A stretch of 64,000 nt of DNA, taken from assembly GCA_013397695.1 (NCBI GenBank), contig VYZI01000350.1, positions 63,829 through 127,828 on the forward strand, read 5' to 3'. The stretch is from Centropus unirufus (taxonomy: Eukaryota; Chordata; Aves; Cuculiformes; Centropidae). Every line of letters starts with the position of its first letter. Position 1 is the first letter of the stretch. The notes under the pieces are model-generated. The model was not told the DNA's origin. It ran no database searches and saw nothing but the letters and a program-made list of their open reading frames with translations. The translations under genes and the position numbers were made by a program. This document shows positions 23,101-33,612 of the stretch, piece after piece.

Positions 23101-25740
23101 CTTTCTTTCTCTACCTCCTTAAGGGTTGTCTCACCCCTGCAGAGATGCAGAACAACTGCTTTCTCCTATATTTTATTTCCCAGACATTGTCTATATATCA
23201 GTGTTAAATGCCCTCATTGGCTGAACCCCATATCTCTTGTCATTGGGTGCATTAACAAGGATACTTCATAGAGATACCTAAATGTGAGAAGCAAATAAAG
23301 CTCAATAGTGGCTCCGCATGGAGGCCAGAAACTGGACAATAATAGGCTTGAGGTGTCAAACCCTGTCTTTGGAAGATCGTGAACACATTCTGACCACAGT
23401 CAGCTAAACCTCTTTTCAGGAACTGGCACATGACACAAAAAACTACAGGACAGTGGAGGAGGGGCAATGGTTAAAAGTGATCACAGCATCTGCCAGGGTT
23501 CTGCATGCTCACAGGAATTTCCCATCGGGTTGTGCCCCAGAGTAGAGCCTCCGTTCAGCTTCATCCCGGGGAATATTGCCATGGTACCAGGGCATCCTCT
23601 CATGGGCTGTGGTGGCAATGAGCTTCTCCACCTGTGGAGCCTGGCTTATGATGGCCTGTTCGAGTGCGTCCCCCTGGAAGAGAAGGAGAAATGAGACCTC
23701 CTGCCATTCATCAGTGTTCTTGCATGGCTTCAGCACAGTTTATTTTGCTCCCTTTGGGGCAGATGGCACAGGAATGTTAGAAGGTCTCCTAATAGAAATG
23801 TCTGTGACCTTGGCCGTGCCTAGAGCCACAGTGGGTTGAATTTGGTTCTGCTGCAGAGCAGAATTGCTTGCTCTTCCAAATTGATCCCATCCCCTGAATC
23901 CAGTGGAGGTCCATTGACTTGCTGGTGAGGGAAGAGGTCATCATATTTGTATGGGGGTTCTTGACATCAGGCTCATGGGGTGTTTTCCAGCCTTGTATTC
24001 CTGGCCCCATATATTTCATAAACAACTGCAGATTTTCATTTGCCAGTAGGTGGCAATGTCTTTTGAGTTATCTGCTGCAGGACTTCATGGAGAAACCCTA
24101 TAGAAAACCTCATTCTGTCAAGCAGCTTTGATCTAAAGTAAGCCAAATTTAGAGATCTTTCATGGAATGGGTCCATTAGAAGAATGCCTGAGCCATCTCA
24201 GAGGGAGTCCAGAGGAGGCCATGAAGATGATAAGAGGGCTGGAACACCTCCCATACGAGGCCAGGCTGAGAGAATTGGCATTGTTCAGCCTAGAGAAGAG
24301 AAGGCTCTGGGGAGACCTTAGAGCAGCTTCCAGTGCTGAAAGGGGCTCCAGGAAAGCTGGGGAGGGGCTCTTGATCAGGGAGTGCAGGGATAGGATGAGG
24401 GGGAAGGGTTTGAAGCTGCAAGAGGGGAGATTGAGATGAGATCTTATGGAGAAATATTTTGCTGTGAGGGTGGGGGGGCCCTCGCCCAGGCTGCCCAGAG
24501 CAGCGGTGGCTGCCCCGTCCCTGGAAGTGTTGACGGCCAGGTTGGATGGGGCTTGGAGCACCCTGATCCAGTGGGAGGTGTCCCTGCCTATGTCAGGAGG
24601 GATGGAACTGCATGGGCTTTGAGGTCCCTTCCAAATCAAACCATTCCAAGATTCTGTGGTCCTTTGATCTTTCTGCAAGGACTTGGAAGCATCTGAGAAG
24701 CCACTTTAACCACTTTAGCCACTTCTAACTGAAGTTAGAAGGGAATTAACTACATGGCTGCCAGTGTGACCATTTACAGAGTTTTTATACATATTATATA
24801 TTCTCCAGTCCACAATTACATGGAGGAATCTGTCCGCAGATATTTTTAAACGTCTGAAACAGACAGACCTGTTCCAGTACCCAGTTCCTGAGTCTCATGG
24901 GCAAAACCTCCAGTGATGGCAAAGAGTGAGAAGAATCCAAGCAAGGATTTAAGTTCTGCTTTCATTACACCTTCAGCATGATGTTTAGGAGGCACAGGCA
25001 CCTTGCATGGAGAGCGATGATCTCGCTGTGCCAAGTGTCCCGCTTGCTGCAGAGGAGCCAAAAGCACACGGGGAAATGCTTGAAAGTTATCAGAGAGCTC
25101 CAACGCCCTGCAGAGCAGACACAACCCCAGCTGTTCAGAGGAAGAGTCTGAAGGCTTGGGAAGAAGTTTAGCCCTGCTTATGAAGAAGAAAATGGAAAAG
25201 AGAGAGATTTAAGGCTATTCTCAGTGCCAGCAGCCTCAAATGAGAAGGACTATGCTATAAGAGGAGGGCAGGACAGCAAGTGGGAGTAAGGGATTACTCC
25301 TTGCACAGTCCCACGCCACCCTTGGCCATGGCCAATACCTCAAGTTTCCACGTCTGCCGGACGTATTCGCGCACCATATTGTCCCTCATGCTGTCAAAGA
25401 CCCCTGGCTGGGGCTCCACACCACTGGGGCGGTTGCAGGGCTTGCGGAGGGTGCAGCAGAGTCCATCAGCATCCTTGGAGTAAAACTCGCAGAGTTCCTC
25501 TGGTCCACAGTGCGCTTTTCCCCCAGCAATGGCGTAGGTACCATTCAACTGGCGCTCAATGGAGTAATGGTAGAACTGCAGGTTGCAGACCATGGAGAGG
25601 ACGTAACCCCCAAGGCTGCGCAGGCATTGCCGCAGCAGGAACAGCCCATCCGACATCCCTGCCAGCTTGAGATACTCCTCTGCTTCTGACCTGGCAATGC
25701 TACCATAGTAGAAGGGCAGGTGAGAAGCAGCATCGGGCAT
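14067..25740 (-). CDS. ZAP70: ZAP-70 tyrosine kinase, complete 12-exon coding region
   Basis: Cytoplasmic non-receptor tyrosine kinase that docks on doubly phosphorylated ITAMs of the T-cell receptor CD3/zeta chains and phosphorylates adaptors such as LAT and SLP-76. Twelve GT-AG exons join in phase to 1824 bases (607 aa plus TGA; human 619). Order: N-SH2 (about 10-102, phosphotyrosine-binding R17 and R37), inter-SH2 helices, C-SH2 (about 163-254, R190), linker with tyrosines 285, 303 and 307 (human 292, 315, 319), kinase about 325-595. Kinase landmarks: glycine loop GAGNFG 333-338, K357, E374, gatekeeper M402, HRD D449, DFG D467, activation-loop Y480/Y481. ZAP70 rather than SYK: the start MPDAASHLPF, QCLRSLGGYVLS, the cysteine-containing KPCNRPSG and the short linker. 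Introns carry CR1 fragments, and the 2.4-kb intron 3 has an N gap. The ATG has a purine at -3. Residue numbers come from my manual splicing; family roles are established knowledge. Confidence 0.97.
14394..14672 (-). mobile_element. CR1 LINE fragment in ZAP70 intron 11
   Basis: Reverse 3' end (ATCATAGAATGATTGGGG) through the internal GTGAAGAATTTCTTCC part. Same strand as ZAP70, between the last two coding exons. Confidence 0.92.
14833..14945 (-). CDS. ZAP70: ZAP70 coding exon 11: kinase C-lobe
   Basis: 113 bases. Acceptor ACCCTAG; donor AA|GTAAGG. Translates as KMKGPEVMTFIEQGKRMECP, then TDCPAEMYALMQQCWTYK, residues 530-566 plus part of 567; the CW motif is conserved across tyrosine kinases. 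It is missed by a simple ORF scan because of its length. Confidence 0.96.
15452..15592 (-). CDS. ZAP70: ZAP70 coding exon 10: kinase C-lobe, APE region
   Basis: 141 bases, 47 whole codons (483-529). Acceptor TTTGCTACAG; donor AAG|GTGAGG. Contains GKWPLKWYAPEC (APE motif at 495-497), SDVWSYGVTMWEAFSYGQKPYK. Typical subdomains VIII-IX of a tyrosine kinase. Confidence 0.97.
16172..16364 (-). CDS. ZAP70: ZAP70 coding exon 9: catalytic loop, DFG, activation loop
   Basis: 193 bases. Acceptor TTCCCCAG; donor AAG|GTAAGT. Residues 418-482: FVHRDLAARNVLL (catalytic D449), KISDFGLSK (D467) and activation-loop tyrosines in DDSYYK (480/481, equal to human 492/493 phosphorylated by LCK). The residue after the tyrosines is Lys, as in SYK, not Thr as in human ZAP70. 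Confidence 0.97.
16606..16812 (-). CDS. ZAP70: ZAP70 coding exon 8: kinase N-lobe
   Basis: 207 bases. Acceptor CCCTGTCCAG; donor AA|GTGAGT. Residues 349-417: VAIKVLK with catalytic K357, alpha-C glutamate E374, HQLDNPYIVRMIGVCEAE, gatekeeper M402 in LVMEMASGGPL (gatekeeper Met, as in human M414). Confidence 0.97.
17492..17666 (-). CDS. ZAP70: ZAP70 coding exon 7: linker Tyr303/Tyr307 and kinase glycine loop
   Basis: 175 bases. Acceptor AAGGTGCAG; donor AA|GTAAGT. Encodes 291-348: [20 protein letters not shown] holds tyrosines 303 and 307 (human Y315, Y319; VAV1 and LCK/PLC-gamma docking in human). Then comes the kinase start with glycine loop GAGNFG, where human has GCGNFG. Confidence 0.96.
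18250..18298 (-). CDS. ZAP70: ZAP70 coding exon 6: linker with regulatory Tyr285
   Basis: 49 bases between acceptor TTCTTTTGCAG and donor GTAG|GTGAGC. Encodes residues 275-290, including DGYTPDP, equivalent to human Tyr292, a known negative-regulatory CBL docking site. A CR1 copy ends only about 60 bases upstream of its acceptor. Confidence 0.93.
18360..18771 (-). mobile_element. CR1 LINE fragment in ZAP70 intron 5
   Basis: Reverse 3' end (CACAGAATCATGGAATGG) through AGGCTGAACAACCCCAGC. Sense to ZAP70; its 3' tip lies about 60 bases from the exon 6 acceptor. Confidence 0.92.
19870..19910 (-). CDS. ZAP70: ZAP70 coding exon 5: linker micro-exon
   Basis: 41 bases between acceptor GCCTTACAG and donor AGC|GTAAGT. 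It encodes ASAAPVLPTHPSVS (261-274), matching the Ala/Pro-rich linker of human ZAP70, where this part is longer. Phase fits both neighbours exactly, which supports a real exon despite its size. Confidence 0.92.
20277..20355 (-). CDS. ZAP70: ZAP70 coding exon 4: end of C-SH2, start of linker
   Basis: 79 bases. Acceptor TTTCCCAG, then LVEYLKLKPDGLIFYLRETC and PNPNMP; donor CCAG|GTGAGC leaves one base. Residues 235-260 plus part of 261. It closes the second SH2 domain. Confidence 0.96.
21561..22062. other. assembly gap (N run) in ZAP70 intron 3
   Basis: 502 unknown bases in the intron between coding exons 3 and 4. The right flank enters a minus-strand CR1, so the gap probably hides the rest of that repeat. 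No coding sequence is missing: the spliced frame is continuous. Confidence 0.99.
22063..22283 (-). mobile_element. CR1 LINE fragment beside the intron 3 gap
   Basis: Starts at the edge of the N run and reads through CTTTCAGTATTGGAAACTGC and CCTCGGATCATGTTCATGG; its 3' end is presumably in the gap. Confidence 0.9.
22495..22640 (-). mobile_element. CR1 LINE internal fragment in ZAP70 intron 3
   Basis: GCTGAACAACCCCAGCTCTC and a following TCCTCTGGACTCAGCCTAA; about 210 bases after the previous fragment and overlapping the same element region, so it is a separate insertion. Confidence 0.8.
22747..22885 (-). CDS. ZAP70: ZAP70 coding exon 3: C-SH2 core
   Basis: 139 bases. Acceptor TTTCTACCAG, then G completing Leu188, then LRERKENGAYALS; donor CAG|GTACTG after LWQ. 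Carries R190 (phosphotyrosine pocket), the same number as in human, and the YGKTVYHYRI and IPEGTKFDTLWQ strands, residues 188-234. Ends in phase 0. Confidence 0.97.
23513..23673 (-). CDS. ZAP70: ZAP70 coding exon 2: inter-SH2 region and start of C-SH2
   Basis: 161 bases. Acceptor CTTCCAG precedes GGG GAC; donor is CCT|GTGAGC, leaving two bases of a Leu codon. Encodes residues 135-187 plus part of 188: the second inter-SH2 helix (ALEQAIISQAPQVEKLI) and the first strand and helix of the C-SH2 (MPWYHGNI, ending DGKF). Confidence 0.97.
24201..24660 (+). mobile_element. CR1 LINE fragment in ZAP70 intron 1
   Basis: From GAGGGAGTCCAGAGGAGGCC to the 3' end CCATTCCAAGATTCTG. Antisense to ZAP70, between coding exons 1 and 2. 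Confidence 0.92.
25339..25740 (-). CDS. ZAP70: ZAP70 coding exon 1: start codon, N-SH2 domain
   Basis: Encodes residues 1-134, ending in phase 0 at GAG followed by donor GTATTG. It holds the whole N-terminal SH2 domain, with FLLRQ at 34-38 whose R37 contacts phosphotyrosine, the ITAM-binding R17, and the start of the inter-SH2 helices (REYVRQTWKLE). The 134-codon length and boundary match human ZAP70. The start is fixed by homology to human MPD; the next upstream sequence looks untranslated. Confidence 0.97.
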
Positions 25741-25796
25741 CTCTGCGCGCTTACCGGCACTGCCTGGGTTGGCTCACGCACTGCTAGTGCTCAAAT
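25741..25796 (-). other. ZAP70: probable ZAP70 5' UTR part of the first coding exon
   Basis: On the minus strand a pyrimidine-rich acceptor (CTTCTCTCTTCCAG) ends at 25797, so the exon probably starts at 25796 with 56 untranslated bases. A weaker CCCAG acceptor would start it at 25763. A donor-like GGTAAGC sits 16 bases before the ATG. The further upstream noncoding exon(s) and promoter were not identified. Confidence 0.6.
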
Positions 25797-27480
25797 CTGG
25801 AAGAGAGAAGCGAAATTCTTCACTGACACATCAATTTGGCAAAAGGTTAAATTGAAATTCGGGCTTGCCTGCCCTGAGGTCCTTTGGACCTCCACTGATC
25901 CGTAGGGTCATTTCAAACATCACATGGATGCAACTTACAACAGCAAGTGCATTCATATCCCCAGCAGAGGATCTCACGGGGATTCCTCTATCCCACCCTT
26001 AATGGAGCTAGAAGTGTAAGTAAAAATCCATCTGATCAAAGATTTCAAGCAATAGAGAATGAACTGAATCCAACAGTGAATTGTTCCAGTAGTTAATTAC
26101 CTTCACTATTAAAAATTAGATTCTTGAAGCCATCCAAAAGTTTTTAGCTTTGACTTCCTACCATTTTCTTTCCAGCCCAGTTCACAATAAAAGGAAATTC
26201 TTTTGCCTCTCTGAATAAATTGGTTTTGCCATGAGGGTCTGTAAGGCCAAAATCTTAAATGCAGTAAGATTACAACAAGAGATGCGTATTAAATGTCTAG
26301 AAACCACTTAGAAACACAACTGCACCAAGCACAGCAAAAGGAGATAAAGAGAAATCAAGCAAAGTGAATGGGAAGACATTAACCATCAGCTGACAGGGAC
26401 ATGAAAAAACCTTCCACTACTTGCGCATTTTCCCCCACGATCCCTGACTCTGGCTGCATTCTGAATTTGGCCGATGCTCTGATCCCATCTGGCAGTTCCT
26501 ATTTCTACATCACACACGCGCTCCAGAGAAAGCCAGCGCTCAGACGCAGGCAGGCATCGCCACAAAGTGAGTTTAATCCCACTGCCTACGTTGTGCTGCA
26601 AGGTGCAAGCATTACTGGAGCCCCGTTTTCCAAACAACCTCAAACCAGAAAGGAACCTACCGCCACGCTGCTGCAGCACCAGCTCGTGGTGGGATTCCAG
26701 CGAGAAATGGCACTTGGTTGACTGAGCCACTGCAGAGCCCCTTCTGCCAAAGAGCTACAGGTCTCATATCAAACCATCTAAAATCCCACCCACAAAGAGA
26801 AGCAAATTTCTAGTGATTAATGGAAACACTATCATATGCAAAGGGTCTCATTTGTTCCCTGGAGCCTGCTCTTTGATTTTATCATCGCAAAGAGGCTGTC
26901 CCCAAAAAGATCAGAGTGTTTCTTTCCATCCCTTTGACTGCAAATGTGTCACGTGTTCAGAGTAAAGAAAACATTGGCTCTTCTGCCAGCAGGACAGGTG
27001 TTTGCCCTGACTCTTCCCAGTTTAACTCCCATTTCTGAACGTGATGGATGAGGTCACTACCCGATGGGTTGGACACACTATGTTATTCCAGAAGTGGACT
27101 CTGCCTTCAGGCAGTAGCAGGAGCTGTGCCCCTGCATTGGTGTCAGCCCTGCTCCATCTCACCCAGCCAGAAGCATAGTGACAAGGCTGCCTCTTGCCAG
27201 CCTCTGGGATCACTGGAGCTGGAAACGGATTGGCTGGAGATGTGCTTCTTATCAGCAGAAACAAGAGAAAGGTTATGAGGAAACTGCTTAGGAGAAACCA
27301 TTCTGCTGTGTGCAACCTGCTCTGCCCAGCCTGTAACAGCAAAGAACCTCAGAAAGATGGATTTATGGCAACCAGTCTCTTCTATATCTATTTGTTTGCT
27401 GACTTCATTAAGCCTAGAAATGGCCCTGATGAGAACAGGAAAGGAGAGCAGGCTCCGACGAGGAGGTGTTTTAACCAAGG

Positions 27481-27500
27481 CAGGAAACCACAACAGGAAG
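27481..27500 (+). promoter_or_regulatory. RUNX/ETS motif pair upstream of ZAP70
   Basis: A RUNX motif (AACCACA, 27486-27492) is followed one base later by an ETS motif (CAGGAAG, 27494-27500), with another GGAA core at 27483. It is about 1.7 kb upstream of the ZAP70 exon acceptor, in a CR1-free block. Paired RUNX and ETS sites are common in T-cell control elements. Short motifs also occur by chance. Confidence 0.25.
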
Positions 27501-29825
27501 CCGTCAGTGGAGTCTGCAGCTTGGGTGCGGGACGAGCGTCAACTGTATCAGTCACAGCACAAATAAGTCTGAGTTGTGAAGCCCCCTTCAACAAAGTCGT
27601 CAAGTGAAGCAAAGTAGGGTTTTGGCAGATCTGCCAGTTTGGGACACAGAGTGCAAATGAAAACTCTCCGCAGCTCAAACCCCAACTGGAGTCCGCGCTT
27701 GGAACCAAAGCAAACTTCCAAATCCTTTGGTGCCTCTTGGTATACAGCAGCCCAGACACTGGGAAGACACATCCCCCAGCTTTCGCTCTTGGGATGAGAT
27801 GGCTGCTAGGTCTTCCCAGCCTCAGCCTGGCTGCAGGAAGGTGGGTTGAAGGATGTAATGACCAAGGATTGTGGCTCTTTGTTTTGACTGTAGAATCAAC
27901 CTCATGAGTTATGTTCACAAGTCACGGAAGAGGAAGCACTGAGAAGGCGGTGGGAGGTCAATCTCCTTCATGTGCTAATTATTTCCACTACCTACCTGGG
28001 GTACAAGGACGCTGCACCCAAACATGATGATTCCCCTTTTCTGGCAAGTACAGGACCAGAATATCATAGGAAATGGAGCATGTTTGACAGTTTTTCAGAC
28101 AGGTGAAAATGAGATGGCAGAAGCCATTGATCAACATCGAGCTCCTGCAAAGTTTCCAACTGCCTACACAGGCAGTTCTGTCATAAACAAACTGGTTTTC
28201 CTCTCCCAGCACAGGGCTGTGAGTCAAGAAAGCCTCATGGAGATAAGAGAGTGAACCCAGAGATTAGAATTTGATTCAGACCAAGCCATTCATTTCATAC
28301 AAGCCTTGTTGCCATGAATTAATCCTTTCAGCTGCTCTTGCAAAACCTTCTGAGTCCTTCACCATGAGGAAATTCAACCCCTGAAGACTGAGAACAGATT
28401 TGAACAGGATGATTTGAAGCTCTTTTGTCCTGCCATCCTGGCTCTTCCGATTGTCCATATGCCTGCTCAGGGCCTCCTGGGTGTAGCTAAGCTCCTCTTC
28501 CAAACCGCAGCTCTGCTCACGCTGCCCCTGAGCAACCCTGAGACAACCTCAGCAAAGAAGCCTCATTCAACTTTCTTTTCCTGCGCTGTACAGAGAAGGC
28601 CAAAATGACAACTGGTTCCTTGGCTTGCTTTTACAAACATAACCTAGAGCCTGGAGGAAGCTGTGCAAGGGACCCTCCACCACCATCCATTTCAAGCAGC
28701 AGGACCTAAATTTTCTAGCAACTGCTTAATCTCTGTCCCTTGGGCTACAGTGACCCAGATACGGGTGTTCCTGTTGGACTTTAGTGTTCCCCCTGGTTGG
28801 AAAAGCCCGCAGGGCTCCTATGATATTGGCCACGCTTGCAGGTTGGTGTTATGATGCACTGAAAAAAGCAACACACGTAAAAAAAGTAGTGAGATTTGTG
28901 TACCATGACACACAGGAAAGCCAGGCAGGAAGTTATTGAGATGCAGTCAATCAGGTCTATATATAGCTGGCCACTAGCTTTTACTTCCATCAGACAAGAA
29001 CATTCAGGAACTGGTTTGATTTTATAATTTCTCAGAACAGCAGAACCACTTTGTGTGAATCTGGAGCCAGTTCCTGAGAACAGCGGGGTGTGCTGACGAA
29101 ACCAGAAGAGGTCCTGGCAAACTTTAGCGTCCTGCTAGGTCCATATTTTTTCCATCATTGTCCTGGCAGCAATAATCCCTTAGAACACAGTCCTGGCTGG
29201 GCTGTGCTGTCCCGTTAAGGTGGCTGGGTCATCCTGGGGTGGAGGAAGGACCTCCAGGGAGGGATGAAGGATGGGAACCCTGGAATGGAGAAGCAGCCTA
29301 GAGGGATATAGAAGGGGGTTGGGGAGTGGTGGTGGAAGCTGCTGTTGAGGTGTGTCCTGGCAATGTGTGGAGGGGTGGTTTTAACTATTTTGTGGTTTTA
29401 ACTATTCCCTACAAGGTGTTAATTGGGGGTGCAGGAAAGGGGTGACTGAAAAGGAGATCTGCTGTGGTAAATGTGCCTGTGGTACTGCTGAAAATAAGGC
29501 CAACCTGTCCCACGGGGTCTGAGGGCTCTGGTCTCCTCTGTGGGTCACTTCTGGAGGGGGGGTGTCTGGGGGCCAGAGGCTCGCCTGGCCTGCAGGCAGG
29601 AGCGCTGCATGGGGGCAGGCGGCTGGGTGGGATCCGTTCTGTCCTGAGCACCTGCTTGGCCTGTGCTGCCACCTCATCTCCTGCTGTGAACTGGCCTCTC
29701 TGAGCACCTCAGATGGCAGAAAGCAGAGTGAGTCTCAAGCAGCAGCTGCTTCCCTCTGTACCTGCAGAGGTGCTGGGCACGTACAGGTCCTTCTGGCTTC
29801 CCCAGGGTTGCAGAGGAGCAGTTTG

Positions 29826-29945
29826 TAGAACCATAGAATGGCTTGGGTTGGAAGGGAACTCAAAGCCCATCCAGTTCCAACCCCCTGCCATGGGCAGGGG
29901 CACCTCACCAGACCAGGCTGCTCAAGTTCCCCATCCCTTCCCCTG
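29826..29945 (-). mobile_element. CR1 LINE fragment, 3' tip
   Basis: Reverse 3' end (ACCATAGAATGGCTTGGG) with the CCCCTGCCATGGGCAGGG word. Confidence 0.9.
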
Positions 29946-30834
29946 GATCCTCTTCTGATTCGATCTGAGAATTAGATTTACAGTGGAGAAGCAGGTTGAA
30001 GACGTGAAGGGCTGAAAAATGCCTGCAGTGCAAAAGTTCCTTTCCAAGTCATTCTTCCCAGGAGCTGCTGGCACTGTGCGAGAGGACAAACTGAAGAGCT
30101 GATTCCTGGAGTTCAGACACATGATTTTTTTAAATCTTAGCTCAAAAAAGGCTTGAAATAACTTTGATTCAAGTAGAAATACTGCTTTATTTAAAGAAAA
30201 ACCTAACTTTGGATCAGCCTGACTACATTCTTCTAATTGTTCTTGATTAATGCTTCATTTTTATTTATGCATTCCATGGCAGCTCTTCCCAAGATTTCCC
30301 CACAAGCCCTCACATTCCTGCCTATAACTGCTTTCCTAACCTCCCTGCTGACTACTCATTAAAACCTCAGCTACCCAAGCATTTATTAACACATGAACTA
30401 TGTGTGAGTGGGAGTTCATGAAAGTGTGAGCTCGTTTATGTTTGTACTCAAACAGCGGGCCTTCTGCTTGTGTTTGAAGATAATATCTTTTCTACTTCTC
30501 AGTGAGTTTCACTGACTCAGTCCTGCCTAAAAGGGTGGTGTTTGCAGAAATTTCACAGAAAAACCTGCCTGATTTCCACTAAGGACCTTGTCTGCTCTTG
30601 CTGTCCTCGAAGCAAACAGGTAACTCCAAGCTGTGCCTCTCCTCCCTGTAGATCCCAGCCCACGTGCAGAAATGTTTCATATACCTCCTTGCCCTTTGAA
30701 GTGGAACATGGGAGCCATTTGGCCCTAGGGACAATCCATGGTCCGTCTTGGAAGGAGCAGTGTTAAATTCCTCAGCAGCACTTGCAAGGTACAAGGAGTG
30801 ACCTCCGGCTCCTGTGATGCACTTGGTGTGAATC

Positions 30835-31375
30835 CTAGAGTCATGGAATAGTTTGGGATGGGAAGGATCTTGAATCCCATCCAGTTCCAACCCCGCTGCC
30901 ACAGGCAGGAACACTTCCCACTGGATCCGGGGGCTCAAAGCACCATCCAAACTGGCTTTCAGCACCCCCAGGGATGGGGCAGCCCTGACTTTTCTGGGCA
31001 GCCTGGGCCAGGACCTCCCCACACTCACAGCAAAACATTTCTTCCTAAGATCTCATCTCAATCTCCCCTCTTGCAGCTGGTAACCATTCCCCCTCATCCT
31101 ATCCCTACACTCCCTGATCCAGAGCCCCTCCCCAGCTTTCCTGGAGCCCCTTTCAGCACTGGAAGCTGCTCTAAAGTCTCCCTGGAGCCTTCTCTTCTCC
31201 AGGCTGAACCCCAACTCCCTCAGCCTGGCCTTGTATGGGTGGTGGCCCCCTGGGCTCACTCCAACAGATCCACGTCTTCCCTGTGCTGAGAGCTTCAGAG
31301 CTGGATGCGGGGCTCCAGGTGAGGTCTCACAGGAGCAGAGCAATGGAGCAGAATCCCCTCCCTTGCCCCGCTCCT
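30835..31375 (-). mobile_element. CR1 LINE fragment
   Basis: Reverse copy of about 540 bases from TAGAGTCATGGAATAG to GGTCTCACAGGAGCAGAG, mostly collinear with the consensus words. Confidence 0.92.
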
Positions 31376-32319
31376 TTGGGGTGCAGCTCAGGGTATGGTG
31401 ACAGGACTGTACTAGACACAGGCTTTGAGGAAAGCCACTACTATGGAGCTCAGCATCCCTCTTCCTCCTTCTAAATCCTTCACCAGAGAACGGGGGCCAC
31501 CCACTCCATTACTGAAGATCAAATGCCGAGTGGGTGGCTCTGTTCAAATCCTTGTGGCTTTGGCCTCATGGTACGTGTCTCCTAGAAGCAACCAGTGCTG
31601 ACCCAGTGGCAGGGCTATTGGGTGGCTGGTTTTCTGTGCCACCTCCTACTCAGGATGTGAAACAGCCAGGCTGCTGCGGGTCCTCTCGGCTCTGTTAAAA
31701 CATTTATTCCCATAAGCCAATGCTCTTGCTCACAGCTGGTTAGTGCACGGGCACACTGCTCTCACCCCTTCCCGCAGGGCCCCCCGGCACTTGTTTCTGT
31801 GCCCAGAGGCTCAGAACTTGCCATGTGCCACTTCTGCCCCAATCTTGGAGCTCTCAGATCATTCCTTCTCCCTGCTTTGCTTCTACTTGGCCACTCTGAA
31901 CCTGCCCGAGAGGGAAGGGTGCTTATCCCCCTTGGAAAAGGAGAAACGGAGCAATAGAGCATGGAAAATTGATGACATGCTTGTTTGGTGTAGTCAGATG
32001 GCACTAAAGGCCTGAGCTCATTCATATCCTGCTGAGGTCTTGGTTTCCTTCTGTGGTTATTTGTCAAATGCTAATGAGCGGAAGAAATTTGCTCCTCTAA
32101 CTTTGAGAGCAGGAGGCAAGAAGGGGATTGGGGAGGAAGAAGGCCACCTGCATGGAGGCCTGGTGGGTATAACTACCTGCCTTCTTTGTTCAAGCTGTTG
32201 TTTTAACGGCTGGGATTGCCTTCTTCCAAGAAAGCAGTTTCCTGGTGTTACCACGCTTCCTCTAAGCACCTCCCTGATGCCTGGGAGCCTTCTACGCAGC
32301 TGCATTGCAGGCAGCGTCC

Positions 32320-32706
32320 CTCAGCAGGTCCAGAGAGGGGTTTTTGCCTCTGGACTCGACACTGGTGAGGCTGCATCTCGAATCCTGGGGTCAGTTTTGG
32401 GCCTCTCGGTACAAGAACAACACTGAGGGGCTGGAGCATGTCCAGAGAAGAGCAACAAAGCTGGGGAAGGGGCTGGAGAACACGACTTACAAGGAGCAGC
32501 TGAGGGAGCTGGGGTTGTTCAGCCTCAGAGAAGAGGAGGCTGAGGGGAGAGCTCATCCCTGCCTGAAAGGAGGGTGTGGAGAGGTGGGTGCTCTTCTCCC
32601 AAGTGGGAGATGGGCAGACAAGGTGTTTAAGGATATAGTTTAGTGGCAGGAAGGTATGGTTGGACTAGATGATCTCAAAGGTCATTTCCAACCTGGTGAT
32701 TCCCTA
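32320..32706 (+). mobile_element. CR1 LINE fragment, internally deleted
   Basis: Plus copy from GACACTGGTGAGGCTGCATC to GATGATCTCAAAGGTC and CCAACCTGGTGATTC. About 200 bases of the usual 3' UTR are missing after GTGGGAGATGGGCAG. Confidence 0.9.
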
Positions 32707-32912
32707 TCCCCTGAGGAGACTGGGGCACATATTCCTCCCACGCCAGAGCAGGGAGTCACACAGGCAGGGTGCAGTCTCCTGTGCCAAAGCACGGTAAGAA
32801 TATTGCAATAGAAGTACCAACAGGTCTCTGAAACAAGCAGGTGGTGTGTTACTACTTCTAGATTAATGCAGGTGAACTGTTATATGCACAAATGCATTTC
32901 CATTTACATGAG

Positions 32913-33130
32913 GTCATAGAATCATGGAATTCTTTGGGTTGGAAAGGACCTGGAAATCCATCCAGCTCCAACCTCCCTGCTATAGGCAGGAACAGCTCCC
33001 ACTGGATCAGAGTTCTCAGAGCCCCATACAACCTGCCCTTGAGCACTTCCATGGATGGGGCAGCCGCCACTTCTCTGGGCAACCTGGGCCAGGGTCTCAT
33101 AAGCCACACAGTGAAGAATTTCTTGCTCTT
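32913..33130 (-). mobile_element. CR1 LINE fragment, 3' end
   Basis: Reverse 3' end (TCATAGAATCATGGAATTC) to GTGAAGAATTTCTTGC. Confidence 0.92.
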
Positions 33131-33443
33131 CCTCACAGAGGGCACCTCTTACTAAAACCTGGTCATCTGGTCGCACTCTGCTTGGGCAGTGCAGACGGAA
33201 AGACAACCAAGCACCCATGCACTCCTCAGCATCCAAGGGGCACAGCACAGAGCCATGCAATTGCACTGGCCAGAACCAACTCTGGTACTGCCACCAGCTG
33301 TAGAAGTTTTGGCCAAGTTCTTGGCTCTTTCCCTAAGGAAAAGGATATATTAGCTCTTTATCTAGTGCTTCTCTTCCATGAAAAGATCCCTGAGCCAGTG
33401 TTTATCCTAGTTAGGGGACTAGCATAAATCCAAATGTAAATTA

Positions 33444-33612
33444 GAGAATCAGTAGGTTGGTAAAGACCTTTGAGATCACCGAGCCCAACCATACCTTTTC
33501 CCTACTAAACCAGATCCCAAAGCACTTCATCCACCTGTCTTTTAAACACCTGCAGGTGTTTAAAGACTACACCACCTCCTTGGGCAGCCTCACCCATATT
33601 CTTCCTAAAAAT
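33444..33612 (-). mobile_element. CR1 LINE fragment, other subfamily
   Basis: GGTAAAGACCTTTGAGATCACC and ACTAAACCAGATCCC, then CTCCTTGGGCAGCC: the subfamily also seen at 36439 and 51713. Confidence 0.8.

Noticed and set aside
14067..25740. SYK as the identity of the kinase
   Set aside because: N-terminus, QCLRSLGGYVLS, KPCNRPSG and the short linker all fit ZAP70; SYK has a longer linker and different residues at these places.
28958..28966. TATATATAG as a promoter
   Set aside because: No ORF, exon or other core motif follows on either strand; kept only as a motif.
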